The notes: generated by a model not told the origin, from the sequence alone. Positions 34,647 through 44,752 are shown, numbered from the stretch's first letter. The stretch is DNA of 51,114 nucleotides from an uncultured Pelagibacteraceae bacterium (GCA_902559635.1 CACEIY010000004.1:1-51114); one strand, 5' to 3'. Translations and numbers: made by a program.

Positions 34647-35355
34647 CTTCTTTTACCAATTCATCTAACTTAATATCACCATCGTAAATAGCTTTACCAA
34701 CTATTACGCCTTCAATATTATTTAAACTCTTTGCTTTTTTAATATCATCTATTGAAGAAACTCCTCCAGATATAATTACAGGACAATTTGATATCTCTGC
34801 AACTTTTAATGTTTCCTCAAAATTTGGGCTTTGCTTCATGCCATCTCGATTTATATCAGTATAAATAAGTCTACTAAAACCATAATCGTTTACTTCCTTC
34901 AAGTAATCTAATGTCAATTGATCGGATTTTTCTTTCCATCCAGATACTGATAAGTATCCATCTTTAGCATCTAATCCTAAAGCAATTTTGTTTGGAAATT
35001 TTTCACACGCTTCTTTTAAAAAATTTTTATCTTTTATAGCAGCACTTCCTAAAATAACTTTCTCAGAACCTACATCGATATATTTTTGAATACTATCAAG
35101 ATTTCTAATACCACCACCTATCTCGACCTTTAGATCAAATTTACCAACTATATCCTGGATAATATCAATATTTACTGTTTCACCAGTTAAAGCTCCATCT
35201 AAATCAACAATATGTAAATTTTTAAAACCATTATCTTTATATTTGCTAGCTTGTTCAACTGGAGACATTTCATATTCTGTTTTATTATCAAAATCTCCCT
35301 TAATTAATCTTACACATTTTTTATCTTTAATATCTATTGCAGGAAATATTTTCAT
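34639..35355 (-). CDS. hisA: ProFAR isomerase
   Basis: 238 residues, TIM barrel related to His[20 protein letters not shown] holds the catalytic aspartate, then [30 protein letters not shown] with the second aspartate, and [13 protein letters not shown]. It isomerises the ribosyl moiety in histidine synthesis. It overlaps hisH by 4 bases and hisF by 8. Confidence 0.96.
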   Translation of the reverse strand: MKIFPAIDIKDKKCVRLIKGDFDNKTEYEMSPVEQASKYKDNGFKNLHIVDLDGALTGETVNIDIIQDIVGKFDLKVEIGGGIRNLDSIQKYIDVGSEKVILGSAAIKDKNFLKEACEKFPNKIALGLDAKDGYLSVSGWKEKSDQLTLDYLKEVNDYGFSRLIYTDINRDGMKQSPNFEETLKVAEISNCPVIISGGVSSIDDIKKAKSLNNIEGVIVGKAIYDGDIKLDELVKEDA

Positions 35356-35978
35356 AAATTTATAAAATTTTTTATTACTTGCAATCCTATTTTATCACTC
35401 TTTTCTGGATGAAATTGGGTTCCAAAGATATTTTCTTTTTCAACAGCACAAACAATTTTTGATGAATAAGCTGTTGTTGCTGAAATTACATTTTTATCAT
35501 TTGGTATAAATTCATAACTATGCACGAAATACATGTGAGAATTATTTTCTATATCTTTAAAAATTTTACTTTCCTTAACAATATTAATTTGGTTCCAGCC
35601 AATATGAGGAAGTTTATATTTTCCATTTAGATTATCTATTTTTGATACCTTTCCTGATATCCAACCAAGTCCTTTGGTTTCTGTTTCTTCAAAACCAATA
35701 TCTGCAAACATTTGTAGTCCGACACAAATTCCTAGAAGTGGTTTTTTATTGTTGATTACAAATTCATTCAAAGTGTCAACTAAACCATTAATATTATTTA
35801 GGGCATCAACACAACTTTTAAACGAACCTTGGCCTGGTAAAACTACTTTATCGCTAGATTTAATTTTATTTAAATCTGAAGTTACCTCGATGTTTACTTT
35901 ATCTTTAGCAACTTCCTTAAAGGAGTTTATTACTGAGCTTATATTGCCCGAATTATAGTCAACGATTGTGACGTTCAT
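35352..35978 (-). CDS. hisH: Imidazole glycerol phosphate synthase, glutaminase subunit
   Basis: 208 residues, class I GATase. VTIVDYNSGNISSVINSF opens the fold; the nucleophile is in LLGICVGLQMFAD and the triad histidine and glutamate in FGTQFHPEKS. It supplies ammonia to HisF. It starts 5 bases after hisB ends and overlaps hisA by 4 bases. Confidence 0.96.
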   Translation of the reverse strand: MNVTIVDYNSGNISSVINSFKEVAKDKVNIEVTSDLNKIKSSDKVVLPGQGSFKSCVDALNNINGLVDTLNEFVINNKKPLLGICVGLQMFADIGFEETETKGLGWISGKVSKIDNLNGKYKLPHIGWNQINIVKESKIFKDIENNSHMYFVHSYEFIPNDKNVISATTAYSSKIVCAVEKENIFGTQFHPEKSDKIGLQVIKNFINL

Positions 35979-35983
35979 TAAAC

Positions 35984-36574
35984 TTATAAAGAACCTTTTG
36001 TAGAAGGAATTGATTTTTTATTCCTCGGGTCCATTTCTAATGCAGTTCTTAAAGATCTTGCTAACCCTTTAAAACAAGACTCGATAATGTGGTGACTATT
36101 GTCACCATAAATATTTTCAACGTGTAAAGTAATTCCTGCTGCTTGTGAAAAAGCTTGAAACCATTCTTTAAATAATTCTGTATCCATTTCTCCAAGTTTT
36201 TCTACTTTTAACTTAACTTTCCAAATTAAATATGGTCTATTTGAAATATCTATTGCAACACGTGATAAAGTTTCATCCATAGGAATCATTGCATGAGCAT
36301 ATCTTCTTATGCCGACAGATTTTTTTAAAGCCTTTTTTAATGCCTCACCAATTGCAATTCCTGTGTCTTCCGTTGTGTGGTGAAGATCAATGTGAGTATC
36401 ACCCTTAGCTTTAATGTTCATATCGATTGACGAATGTTTTGATAACTGTTCAAGCATGTGATTAAGGAATCCTATTCCAGTATCAATCTTATATTTTCCT
36501 TTACCATCAATATTAAGATCAACACTAATGCTGGTCTCTTTAGTTTTTCTACTAATTTTGCCTTTACGCTTCAT
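35984..36574 (-). CDS. hisB: Imidazoleglycerol-phosphate dehydratase (monofunctional)
   Basis: 196 residues, without the phosphatase half found in enterobacterial HisB. Metal-binding signatures are [18 protein letters not shown] and the paired-histidine motifs [14 protein letters not shown] and [18 protein letters not shown]. It is the first gene of the leftward his operon; the other his genes (hisG, hisD, hisC, hisI) are not in this window. It is divergent from hslV. Confidence 0.96.
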   Translation of the reverse strand: MKRKGKISRKTKETSISVDLNIDGKGKYKIDTGIGFLNHMLEQLSKHSSIDMNIKAKGDTHIDLHHTTEDTGIAIGEALKKALKKSVGIRRYAHAMIPMDETLSRVAIDISNRPYLIWKVKLKVEKLGEMDTELFKEWFQAFSQAAGITLHVENIYGDNSHHIIESCFKGLARSLRTALEMDPRNKKSIPSTKGSL

Positions 36575-36630
36575 AATTAAAAACAGGTATACATATATTA
36601 TCCAATTATAGCAATAATACTAAACTTGGG

Positions 36631-36658
36631 CTTGAACTATTGAATTTAATATCCATTT
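36631..36658 (+). promoter_or_regulatory. Heat-shock (RpoH-type) promoter of hslVU
   Basis: CTTGAA (36631-36636) and CCATTT (36653-36658) are separated by 16 bases and match the alphaproteobacterial sigma-32 pattern (CTTGAA, then CCAT-type -10). The expected start is at or within a few bases of the hslV ATG at 36666, so the mRNA would be leaderless or nearly so. Placement in front of a known heat-shock operon supports the call. Confidence 0.7.
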
Positions 36659-36665
36659 ATCAATC

Positions 36666-37181
36666 ATGACAACAATTGTTTTAGTAAGAAAGAATAATGA
36701 AGTAGTAGTTGCTGGTGATGGACAAGTTAGTATGGGTAATACTGTTGTAAAAAGTACAGCTTCTAAAGTCAGAAGAATTGAAAAAAGAGATGTAGTTGCC
36801 GGTTTTGCAGGATCTACTGCGGATGCTTTGACTTTATTTGAAAGATTAGAAGGAAAATTAGAAAAACATGCAGGTAATCTATCAAGAGCTGCGGTTGAGT
36901 TAGCAAAAGATTGGAGAACAGATAAATATCTTAGAAGATTAGAGGCATTAATGGCTGTTGGGGATAAAAAAAATAGCTACATCATTTCCGGAACAGGAGA
37001 CGTTCTCGAGCCTGAAGGAGACGTAATAGGAATAGGCTCAGGAGGAAATTACGCACTGGCAGCAGGAAAAATCTTGATGGAAGGTGAAATGTCAGCTGAA
37101 GAAGTTGCAAAAAAAGCAATCAAAGTTGCTGCTGATATTTGTGTTTTCACAAATGATAATGTTAAAATTGAAAAAATATAA
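36666..37181 (+). CDS. hslV: HslV, peptidase subunit of the HslUV protease
   Basis: 171 residues. The chain starts [20 protein letters not shown]; the threonine after the initiator methionine is the N-terminal nucleophile once Met is removed. [18 protein letters not shown] and [19 protein letters not shown] follow as in the family. The start is fixed by this N-terminal threonine. It overlaps hslU by one base (TAATG). Two hexamers of HslV sandwich with HslU to degrade misfolded proteins. Confidence 0.97.
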   Translation: MTTIVLVRKNNEVVVAGDGQVSMGNTVVKSTASKVRRIEKRDVVAGFAGSTADALTLFERLEGKLEKHAGNLSRAAVELAKDWRTDKYLRRLEALMAVGDKKNSYIISGTGDVLEPEGDVIGIGSGGNYALAAGKILMEGEMSAEEVAKKAIKVAADICVFTNDNVKIEKI

Positions 37182-38554
37182 TGGATAATTCTAACGTAAC
37201 AAAATTACAACCAAAAGAAAAAAAACAAAAAGATGAGACTTCTTTAGTAAGCTCTTTATCTCCAAGAGAAATTGTTTCAGAATTGGATCGATTTGTTGTT
37301 GGACAAAATAAAGCTAAAAGAGCAGTTGCGGTTGCTTTAAGGAACAGATGGAGACGACAGGCTCTTAAAGGTGAAATGAAAAACGAAGTTTTGCCAAAAA
37401 ATATTTTAATGATTGGACCAACTGGAGTTGGAAAAACAGAAATTTCAAGAAGATTATCAAAACTTGCCGAAGCACCTTTTGTAAAAGTTGAAGCTACAAG
37501 ATTTACAGAGGTAGGATACGTTGGAAGAGATGTTGAACAAATAGTGAGAGATTTGATAGAGATCGCGATCTCAATGGAAAAAGTAAAAAAAAGAAAAGAA
37601 GTTTATACAAAAGCACAAAAATTAGCTGAAGAAAAAGTTTTAGATGCTTTAGTTGGTAAAAAAGCAAGTTTAGCAACAAGAGAAAGTTTTAGAAAAAGAC
37701 TCAGAAATGGTGATCTAGATAATAATGAAATAGAAATTGCAGTAAGTGACTCTAGTTCGGGAGGTGCTTCTTTTGAGATTCCTGGAATGCCTGGAGCTAA
37801 TGTAGGTATGATTAATATTGGGGAAATGATTGGAAAATCAATGGGGAATAAAGAGAAAAAAAAGAAAATGAGCGTAAAAGAGTCTCACGAAATTCTAATC
37901 AATGATGAATCCGACAAATTAATTGAACAAGACAAGATTATTAAAGCAGCTAAACTTTCAACTGAAAATAATGGAATAGTTTTCTTAGATGAGATAGATA
38001 AAATTTCAGCAAGAACTGATAGAGTTGGTGGAGATGTTTCACGAGAAGGTGTTCAAAGAGATTTATTACCTTTAATAGAGGGAACCACTGTAAATACAAA
38101 ACACGGTCCAATTAAAACTGACCACATATTATTCATTGCATCTGGTGCATTTCAACTTGCTAAACCATCTGATTTACTTCCTGAGCTTCAAGGAAGATTG
38201 CCAATAAGAGTTGAATTAGAAGCATTAACTAGTGAAGACTTTAAAAGAATTCTAAGAGAACCAGATTTTAGTTTAATTAAACAATATGTTGCTTTATTAA
38301 AAACTGAGAATGTTGATTTAGAATTTACAGATGATGGAATTGATGCAATTGCTAATATTGCATCTGAGGTTAATTCTACTGTTGAAAATATAGGAGCTAG
38401 AAGATTGCATACTATTATAGAAAAAATATTAGATGAAATTAGTTTTACTGCTACTGATAGATCAGGAGAAAAAATATTAATCAACAAAGATTATATAAAT
38501 AAAAACCTTGATAACTTAATTAAAGATACAGATTTATCTAAATTTATACTTTAA
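37181..38554 (+). CDS. hslU: HslU, ATPase subunit of the HslUV protease
   Basis: 457 residues. [20 protein letters not shown] opens the AAA+ module, GPTGVGKTE (79-87) is Walker A and [12 protein letters not shown] is Walker B, with [20 protein letters not shown] between. The intermediate I domain and the C-terminal sensor region ([20 protein letters not shown]) are present, and the chain ends in FIL, the short C-terminal tail that docks into HslV. It ends 4 bases before the convergent sulfotransferase. Confidence 0.97.
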   Translation: MDNSNVTKLQPKEKKQKDETSLVSSLSPREIVSELDRFVVGQNKAKRAVAVALRNRWRRQALKGEMKNEVLPKNILMIGPTGVGKTEISRRLSKLAEAPFVKVEATRFTEVGYVGRDVEQIVRDLIEIAISMEKVKKRKEVYTKAQKLAEEKVLDALVGKKASLATRESFRKRLRNGDLDNNEIEIAVSDSSSGGASFEIPGMPGANVGMINIGEMIGKSMGNKEKKKKMSVKESHEILINDESDKLIEQDKIIKAAKLSTENNGIVFLDEIDKISARTDRVGGDVSREGVQRDLLPLIEGTTVNTKHGPIKTDHILFIASGAFQLAKPSDLLPELQGRLPIRVELEALTSEDFKRILREPDFSLIKQYVALLKTENVDLEFTDDGIDAIANIASEVNSTVENIGARRLHTIIEKILDEISFTATDRSGEKILINKDYINKNLDNLIKDTDLSKFIL

Positions 38555-38558
38555 GAAT

Positions 38559-39398
38559 TTACAAATAACCTAATTCGGTCATATCATTTTTTAATTTATC
38601 CTCAATTTTTTCTTTCAATGCCTTACTCAATATTTCTTTTTTTTTTTCTTGTGGACCATATTTAAAAAAAGTTTTTTCATCTTTATCACCATGTTTAGCT
38701 TTTTCAGGGAAATTTTTTTCTTTTTCTAATTTCTGCAAGTAATCAAAACTAGTTGTTTTTAACATATTTTTCATTTTAAGTTTATCTAATATATATTTTT
38801 GATTAATTAAATTGTGAATAAAATCTAAAATTTTAATAAAAACTTGTTCTGTATTTTGAGTTAAGTCCTCATATTTAATAAGTAAATATCTTTCTCTTTT
38901 TTTTAAAACTTTCCAAGAATTATAGTGCATAGACCAAGTTGTAAGATGTGTTGTCACCCTATTTGAAGATTTATTGTCATTTATATCTCCTCCTAAATTA
39001 GTATAATTTAATAATCGAGATACAGACTCTTCAATAGTTGTATTAAAGTGATTTGCAGCAGAAATTACTACATTTCTAGGATCTCTAATAATATAAATTG
39101 CTCCCAAAGTATTTTTATAATCCGTAAAACCTTTTAAAAGACTGCTGTGAGTTTTGACAAACTGTAAAGATTCTTTTGTATTAAATAATTCTTGTGCTTT
39201 AACATAATTTTCTAATACTTTTTTTTCATCCTTTAAATTTACTCCAATTTTTTTAAACAAAGAATAATGTGGAAACTGTTTTATTGTATTCAAGACTTCA
39301 AAATTAAAAAGACCATCATTAGTAAAAAAATATGATGATAAAAGAGATCTTAAAAAAGTATTTCCACTCTTAGGATATGATGCTAGCCAAATAATCAT
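38559..39398 (-). CDS. Sulfotransferase family protein, copy 2
   Basis: 279 residues. The PAPS loop is YPKSGNTFLRS at 8-18, with FVKTHSSLLKG and the 3'-phosphate motif IIRDPRNVVISAANH. It begins MIIWLASYPKSGNTFLRSLL, almost the same as copy 3. The middle is diverged from copy 1, and identity is concentrated in the cofactor loops. Acceptor unknown. It sits between hslU and the Smr gene; its start follows the Smr stop by 27 bases. Confidence 0.88.
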   Translation of the reverse strand: MIIWLASYPKSGNTFLRSLLSSYFFTNDGLFNFEVLNTIKQFPHYSLFKKIGVNLKDEKKVLENYVKAQELFNTKESLQFVKTHSSLLKGFTDYKNTLGAIYIIRDPRNVVISAANHFNTTIEESVSRLLNYTNLGGDINDNKSSNRVTTHLTTWSMHYNSWKVLKKRERYLLIKYEDLTQNTEQVFIKILDFIHNLINQKYILDKLKMKNMLKTTSFDYLQKLEKEKNFPEKAKHGDKDEKTFFKYGPQEKKKEILSKALKEKIEDKLKNDMTELGYL

Positions 39399-39425
39399 TA
39401 AACTATATTAACATTTAAAAAAAAT

Positions 39426-39842
39426 TTAAGTGTATTTTTTTTTTAAAAAAATATAAAAGGCACCACTCCCTCCATCCTCGATAGATGCATCCTTAATTTC
39501 AAAAATCTTTTTCTTTAATTCTGTATTATTTTCAATAAAATCTGGGACAGAATATTTTAATATACTTAAATCTTTAGAGATATAAGGATCTTTTTCATTA
39601 TTTGAGTGAATACCCTTACCAGTTATAACAATTAACTTTGAAATGCCTTCTTCATAAGAAGAATTAATAAATTTTTCAATTATTTTATTAGCTTTATCTA
39701 GAGTCAACCCATGTAAATCTATATTTTTTGTTTTTAAAGTTTTTTTTTTTATATTTTCTAAATCTTTATTAGGAAGCTTTTCATTTTTTGAAAGAAACTC
39801 TTCCCAATCTTTTTTATCTTTTTCTGAAATTTTATTACTCAA
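39426..39842 (-). CDS. Smr-domain protein
   Basis: 138 residues. The Smr motifs are NIDLHGLTLDKANKIIEKF and LIVITGKGIHSN, with GGSGAFYIFLKKK closing the domain. Smr domains are endonuclease-like or RNA-binding modules related to the MutS2 C-terminus. No ATG exists in the N-terminal part, so the start is taken as TTG at 39842, immediately after the timA stop. Acting on nucleic acid is inferred from the domain. Confidence 0.83.
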   Translation of the reverse strand: MSNKISEKDKKDWEEFLSKNEKLPNKDLENIKKKTLKTKNIDLHGLTLDKANKIIEKFINSSYEEGISKLIVITGKGIHSNNEKDPYISKDLSILKYSVPDFIENNTELKKKIFEIKDASIEDGGSGAFYIFLKKKYT

Positions 39843-40439
39843 TTAAGTAAGTATATCAACTAATTGCCAATTTGGATTAATTGATTTTGTATCCCTTGAA
39901 AAAACCCAAGTATCATAAATTTTTTTAATTTTTTCTGCATCGCCTGAAATTATTTTTTTTTCTTTGTCTTTAATACAAGTAATAATTTCACTTACAAAAT
40001 CTACAGTTACTTTTAAAATATCATTTACTTTTTTGTGTTCTTTTATTTCTGCTGAATTTACCCCAATAAAAGTAATTTCAGCATAGTGCCCTTGTTTACT
40101 TCTTTCTTTTAAAGCCTCATTGAATTGATCAAATATTTTTTTACTTAAAAGTGGTTTACTAGTTGTTAACTTATTATCATTATCGCTGAAATCAGTAATT
40201 ATAGTTTCATAGGCAATTTTAGCACCTTTTAAAAATTCTTGTTGAGCTTGTTCATCAAATTTATCTTTTTTTACAACCTTGTTGTCTTTTTGAATATTAT
40301 TCAATACTTCTTCAAATTGTGAAGGAGGTTTGCCCTCAAAACCAGTTCTCTTACCTAAAATACCTCTTAATCTTAAAAAGATAAATCCCGCAATCATGGC
40401 GAGCAAAATTATATCTATGTATTCGAAACTGTAATTCAT
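39843..40439 (-). CDS. timA: Tim44-like (TimA) membrane-anchored protein
   Basis: 198 residues from the ATG at 40439 (upstream TTG possible but less likely). An N-terminal membrane helix (YIDIILLAMIAGFIFLRLRG) is followed by a linker (GKRTGFEGKPPSQF) and a C-terminal Tim44/NTF2-like domain (FLKGAKIAYETIITDFSDND, then ISGDAEKIKKIYDTWVFSRD). Bacterial TimA resembles the mitochondrial import factor Tim44; its role here is not settled. It is divergent from fxsA-secB and adjacent to a conserved oriC-proximal block. Confidence 0.85.
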   Translation of the reverse strand: MNYSFEYIDIILLAMIAGFIFLRLRGILGKRTGFEGKPPSQFEEVLNNIQKDNKVVKKDKFDEQAQQEFLKGAKIAYETIITDFSDNDNKLTTSKPLLSKKIFDQFNEALKERSKQGHYAEITFIGVNSAEIKEHKKVNDILKVTVDFVSEIITCIKDKEKKIISGDAEKIKKIYDTWVFSRDTKSINPNWQLVDILT

Positions 40440-40496
40440 ATGTTGAATGTAATTACTATGTTGATTAATTTCAACTAACAATTACATTAAAGTACA

Positions 40497-40922
40497 ATGA
40501 GTCCTATTCTATTATTCATTATTATATTTCCAATTTTAGAAATCTATCTTTTTATTAAGATTGGTTCTCAAATAGGGGCTTTTAATACTATTTTATTAAT
40601 CTTTTTAACTGCAATAATTGGAGTGTATTATGCAAGATATGAGGGGCTTAACACTGTAAGATCTGGGTTTTTACAAATTATTAAAAATGAAACTCCAGCT
40701 TATGAGATTATATCTGGAGCAGCGATTGCTTTTGCAGCAATACTTTTGATAATCCCAGGATTTGCTACAGATTTTTTGGGATTTTTACTTATTTTCCCCA
40801 TAACTAGAAAACTTATTTTTGGAAATATTTCGAATAAGTTTAAAAAAGAAGAAGAAGAAGAAAAAAATTTTATTGATGGGGAATTTGAAGATATAGACGA
40901 TGACAATGACAGAAAAATTTAA
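40497..40922 (+). CDS. fxsA: FxsA family membrane protein
   Basis: 141 residues with three to four membrane helices and the conserved start SPILLFIIIFPILEIYLFIK. ARYEGLNTVRSG and LLIIPGFATDFLGFLLIFP are FxsA signatures. It ends in a markedly acidic tail (KKEEEEEKNFIDGEFEDIDD). E. coli FxsA affects F exclusion of phage T7. The stop lies inside secB, with a 23-base overlap. Confidence 0.87.
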   Translation: MSPILLFIIIFPILEIYLFIKIGSQIGAFNTILLIFLTAIIGVYYARYEGLNTVRSGFLQIIKNETPAYEIISGAAIAFAAILLIIPGFATDFLGFLLIFPITRKLIFGNISNKFKKEEEEEKNFIDGEFEDIDDDNDRKI

Positions 40923-41328
40923 GATACTTGAAAAATATATTAAAGATTTATCAAGTGAAACTCCAGATATCGAAACTTTTTTATTTGTAAAAGAAAATAT
41001 ATCTAAATATCAATTAAATATTGATATCACTTCTAAAGCAATAAAAAATAAACTTATTGAAATTAATACTACTTTAAAATTTCAAGATAAAGAAAAGAAT
41101 GAAAAAAAATCTTACTTTGAAATAGTTTATGCAACAGTTATTAGAGTGAATGATGAAATAAAAGGAAAAAAAGATTTAGAAAAAATTATTTTATGTGATG
41201 TACCAAATGCAATTTATCCTGATTTAGAAAATGCATTTTTGAATTTAATTCATAGTTCTGGACATCCTGGAATAAAATTAGAAAAAAAAATAGACTTCAA
41301 TAAATTATACAACGAAAGATTTAATTAA
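40900..41328 (+). CDS. secB: SecB protein-export chaperone
   Basis: 142 residues. KFKILEKYIKDLSSETPDIE is the typical SecB N-terminal block, followed by KSYFEIVYATVIRVND and CDVPNAIYPDLENAFLNLIH. SecB holds precursors unfolded for SecA. An ATG two codons downstream (40906) is an alternative start. It overlaps fxsA by 23 bases, suggesting coupled translation, and is convergent with dnaQ (8-base overlap). Confidence 0.92.
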   Translation: MTMTEKFKILEKYIKDLSSETPDIETFLFVKENISKYQLNIDITSKAIKNKLIEINTTLKFQDKEKNEKKSYFEIVYATVIRVNDEIKGKKDLEKIILCDVPNAIYPDLENAFLNLIHSSGHPGIKLEKKIDFNKLYNERFN

Positions 41329-41986
41329 AATAATTTTTTTTTAAATTTATTTTTAAAAATTCATCATGTTTTTTCATTTCTTCTTCTGAAATTTGAATTA
41401 CTTTTGTAAAATATAAAACCTCTTCCTTTTTTAAAATATTTAACTTTTCATCTTGATTTTGAAAATTTAAAGAAGGTTCTTTTTGATCTATCAAATTAAT
41501 ATAAACCTTAGCTAATAAATCACAGTCAATTAATGCTGAATGTTGAGCTCTTTTTGAGTTATCTATTCTATATCTTTTACATAAAGAATCCAAATTTATC
41601 AAAGAACCAGGAAATTTATCTCTAGCTAAAGTTAAAGTATCTATTACCTCATTTTCAATTTTATTTTTATTAATCAGTTTAAGTTCATTATTTAAATGAG
41701 ATAAATCAAATTCTGCGTTATGAATTATGAGTCTTTTTCCTTTAATAAAACTTAAAAATTCATCAACTACTTCACTAAATTTTTTTTTACCTGATAAAAA
41801 ATCATCAGTATAACCATGAACCTCAATAGCTTTTTCTGATACTTTTCTCTCAGGATTTAAATAACAATGAAATTTATTTTTGGTTGGGATCAAATTTTCT
41901 AATTCAATACATCCTATTTCTACTATGCGATGACCATCTTTTACAGATAATCCAGTAGTTTCAGTATCTAAAACTATTTCATTCAT
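41321..41986 (-). CDS. dnaQ: DNA polymerase III epsilon subunit (3'-5' exonuclease)
   Basis: 221 residues. Exonuclease motifs: EIVLDTETTGL with D7 and E9 (Exo I), IIHNAEFDLSHLN (Exo II) and HSALIDCDLLAKVY (Exo III epsilon with H and D). It proofreads for the replicative polymerase. It overlaps coaE by 4 bases and is part of the leftward ppsR-maf-aroE-coaE-dnaQ block next to the putative origin. Confidence 0.95.
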   Translation of the reverse strand: MNEIVLDTETTGLSVKDGHRIVEIGCIELENLIPTKNKFHCYLNPERKVSEKAIEVHGYTDDFLSGKKKFSEVVDEFLSFIKGKRLIIHNAEFDLSHLNNELKLINKNKIENEVIDTLTLARDKFPGSLINLDSLCKRYRIDNSKRAQHSALIDCDLLAKVYINLIDQKEPSLNFQNQDEKLNILKKEEVLYFTKVIQISEEEMKKHDEFLKINLKKNYFN

Positions 41987-42552
41987 TTAAAAGTTTTTAA
42001 AATATTTGTTATATGTTTTTTAACATATTTTTTTTTAAAATCATTTTTAATTATAAATGTGGATTTTTTCTTTTTATAATCTAGTGACAGTTGAATATTT
42101 TTAAATTCTTTTAAAATTTTTCTATTAAAGTTTTTTCTTTTTTTTAATCTTTTCAAAATTTCAGATCTTTTAGATTGTACGAAAATCAAAATATCATTTT
42201 TTTTATTTATCTTATTTTCTAAAAGAAGAGGAATATCTAAAATTATAATTTTTTTATTTTTATTTTTTTTAATAAAAATGTTCATCTTTTTTCTAATTTC
42301 TAAATGAACAATTTTGACAATTTTTTTTAAATTATTTCTATTTGCTAATATAGCCTTTGAAACTTGAGTTTTTTTAATTGGAAACGATGTAAAATATTTA
42401 GGTAAAATTTTTTTTAATTTATTAAAAGTTTTTTTATCTTTTTTATATAATTTACTTACTTCATGGTCTGCATTAAAAACTGGATAACCAAAATTCTTGG
42501 CAATAAAACTTTTTCCTGATCCTATGTCTCCTAAAATTCCGATTTTAATCAT
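41983..42552 (-). CDS. coaE: Dephospho-CoA kinase
   Basis: 189 residues. The P-loop is ILGDIGSGKSFIAKNFG, followed by VFNADHEVSKLY and IIILDIPLLLENKI with the substrate-site DxPLL motif. The rest is extremely lysine-rich, as expected for SAR11 at this AT content. It catalyses the last step of CoA synthesis. It overlaps aroE by 8 bases and dnaQ by 4. Confidence 0.93.
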   Translation of the reverse strand: MIKIGILGDIGSGKSFIAKNFGYPVFNADHEVSKLYKKDKKTFNKLKKILPKYFTSFPIKKTQVSKAILANRNNLKKIVKIVHLEIRKKMNIFIKKNKNKKIIILDIPLLLENKINKKNDILIFVQSKRSEILKRLKKRKNFNRKILKEFKNIQLSLDYKKKKSTFIIKNDFKKKYVKKHITNILKTFK

Positions 42553-43342
42553 TATCTAAAATTTTTATCACCTCATCATTAATTTTTGGCTCAATATTGT
42601 GCCAAATTTTAAAAGATGCTAAAGCTTGATAGATAAACATCATTTTTCCATTCTCTATTTTGTTGCCATATTCTTTTCCAATATTGAGGAAATTAGTTGT
42701 TTTAGGATTATAAATCACATCATAAAAAAATTTATTGTCCCCTATTCTAGAAAAATCCAAATTTATTTTATCAGATTTATTTAATCCAATACTTGTAGCA
42801 TTTATGATTAAATCAAAATTTACTAACTTACCCCATTCGATTATCTTTATATCTTTAAAAATATTTTTAAGGTCTTCAGCTTTGTTTTTAGTCCTATTAC
42901 TAAGTACAATTTTATTAACACCCATTTTTTTAAGAGCAAATATTATTGAGGGCACAACTCCACCTGCTCCTAAAATTAAAATTTCTTTGTTTATAATATC
43001 AAATTTAGTGTCTTGGATTGCGAGTTCAAACCCTTCAATATCTGTATTGTGTCCAACAATTTTATTATTCTCTAAATTAATAGTATTAACTGATTGTGTC
43101 TTCTCTGCACCATCACTTAAATGATCTAAATAAGAAATTACTTCTTTCTTAAAAGGAACTGTAACATTAGCCCCGCTAATTTCTTTATTTTTAATTTTTA
43201 ATATTAAATTTTTCAATTCGCCTCTAACTAGTTCTTGCTTATTATAAACTGCATCAATATTATTTTGTTTAATCCAATAATTATGCAACTGTGGTGATAA
43301 AGAATGTTTGATTGGATTGCCTATTACCAGAAATTTTTTCAT
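42545..43342 (-). CDS. aroE: Shikimate dehydrogenase
   Basis: 265 residues. Substrate-site motifs are VIGNPIKHSLSPQLHNYW, ANVTVPFKKEV with the catalytic lysine and VGHNTDIEGF with the aspartate. The NADP domain starts ILILGAGGVVPSII and then LSNRTKNKAEDL. It reduces 3-dehydroshikimate for aromatic amino acid synthesis. It overlaps maf by 4 bases. Confidence 0.96.
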   Translation of the reverse strand: MKKFLVIGNPIKHSLSPQLHNYWIKQNNIDAVYNKQELVRGELKNLILKIKNKEISGANVTVPFKKEVISYLDHLSDGAEKTQSVNTINLENNKIVGHNTDIEGFELAIQDTKFDIINKEILILGAGGVVPSIIFALKKMGVNKIVLSNRTKNKAEDLKNIFKDIKIIEWGKLVNFDLIINATSIGLNKSDKINLDFSRIGDNKFFYDVIYNPKTTNFLNIGKEYGNKIENGKMMFIYQALASFKIWHNIEPKINDEVIKILDND

Positions 43343-43935
43343 TTTAATTCTAAAAAATCTTTTAAATATTCTTTTATTTTTTTAATTGGAAGACCCATAA
43401 TTGTATCTTCATCTCCTTCGATTTTTAAGAATAATTTTCTTCCCTCACCTTCAATTTGATAAACATTATAAGCATAAAGGGCTTCGTCTGATATCATTGA
43501 AAGATATTTTTGTAATTCTTCATCAGAAAAATTTTTCATTTCTAATACAGCTTTGTCAGTGTAATTCCAAATCATTGAACCATTTTTAGATATACAAACT
43601 GAGCTAATTAACAAATGTTTTTTTCCATTAAGTTTTTTTAATATTAACATTGCTTGATCTCTATTTTCTGGCTTTGATATTAATTCCCCATCTAAATCTA
43701 TAACGCTGTCAGCTCCAATAACTATTTTATCTCTTTTTTTTAAACTTACTCTGTTTGCTTTTAATTCTGCTAAATTTTTAGAAATAATTTCGGGAGATGT
43801 GCTTTCTTTTAACAAACTTTTTTTAACAATATCTTCATCTATATTTGATGGTTCAATAGTACATAATATATCATTCTTGTCTAAAATTTCTTTTCTTACT
43901 TTGCTTTTAGATGCAAGAATTATATTATTTAACAT
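43339..43935 (-). CDS. maf: Maf family nucleoside-triphosphate pyrophosphatase
   Basis: 198 residues. IILASKSKVRKEILDKNDI opens the Maf fold, then VIGADSVIDLDGELISKPEN and VCISKNGSMIW. It removes modified or non-canonical nucleotides such as dTTP/UTP analogues. It overlaps ppsR by 11 bases and aroE by 4. Confidence 0.93.
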   Translation of the reverse strand: MLNNIILASKSKVRKEILDKNDILCTIEPSNIDEDIVKKSLLKESTSPEIISKNLAELKANRVSLKKRDKIVIGADSVIDLDGELISKPENRDQAMLILKKLNGKKHLLISSVCISKNGSMIWNYTDKAVLEMKNFSDEELQKYLSMISDEALYAYNVYQIEGEGRKLFLKIEGDEDTIMGLPIKKIKEYLKDFLELK

Positions 43936-44752
43936 TGTTTAAGTATATTTCGTGAATTTTAATTATGGAAGCTGCTGTTTCCTCTACTGATTTTCTTGTA
44001 ACATCAATTAATGGCCATTTATATTTCTGAAAAGTTTTTTTTGCATCCAAGACTTCTTTTTTAATATTTTCTAAATTTGTATATTTTATGTTTTCTGTTT
44101 CTTTTAAAGAATTCATTCTGTTTTTTCTCAAATCTGCTAATCTTTCTGGTTCAGAACTTAAACCAACTACACAAGCTAATTTTGGATTTTTTTTAAGTTT
44201 ATCTGGCAAAGAATTTTCATTAACCAACGGTATATTTGAAGTTTTAAATCCTTTATTTGCAAGATAAATGGAAGTTGGGGTTTTGCTAGTTCTGCTAACT
44301 CCAACAAGTATAATATCTGATTTATCGATTTCATTAATTAAATTTCCATCATCATGATTCATAGTAAATTGAATTGCTTCTATTCTATCATAGTATTCTT
44401 CATTCAATGTGTGTTGACCACTTGGTTCATGCGTTGCCTTTTGATTTAATATTTTTGAAAAATTTAAAATTAAATTTCCTAAAACCCCGAAACATGGTAT
44501 TTCTTTATCTTCACTTACATTTGCTAAATATTTTGCCAAATTATTATCAACGATAGTATAAAGAATTATAGAATTGTTTTTTTTTTCTGCATCTTCCAAA
44601 ATTTTTAAAATTTGATTTTCTGTTCTAGTAAAAGAGTAAGAATGAACTTTATACTCAATGTTTAAAAATTGTGCTTTCAAAGCCAAGAAAATTCTATCTA
44701 AGGTTTCACCTGTGGAATCCGAAATTAAATATATTTGATATGTATTAGTCAT
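43925..44752 (-). CDS. ppsR: PEP synthase regulatory protein (DUF299/PPSR)
   Basis: 275 residues. It starts YQIYLISDSTGETLDRIF and carries DIILVGVSRTSKTPTSIYLA, the P-loop of DUF299 kinase/pyrophosphorylases. In other bacteria they regulate PEP synthase or PPDK by phosphorylation. This gene directly faces the putative origin, as its counterpart does in Caulobacter, where the first gene after oriC is of the same family. Confidence 0.93.
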   Translation of the reverse strand: MTNTYQIYLISDSTGETLDRIFLALKAQFLNIEYKVHSYSFTRTENQILKILEDAEKKNNSIILYTIVDNNLAKYLANVSEDKEIPCFGVLGNLILNFSKILNQKATHEPSGQHTLNEEYYDRIEAIQFTMNHDDGNLINEIDKSDIILVGVSRTSKTPTSIYLANKGFKTSNIPLVNENSLPDKLKKNPKLACVVGLSSEPERLADLRKNRMNSLKETENIKYTNLENIKKEVLDAKKTFQKYKWPLIDVTRKSVEETAASIIKIHEIYLNNVK

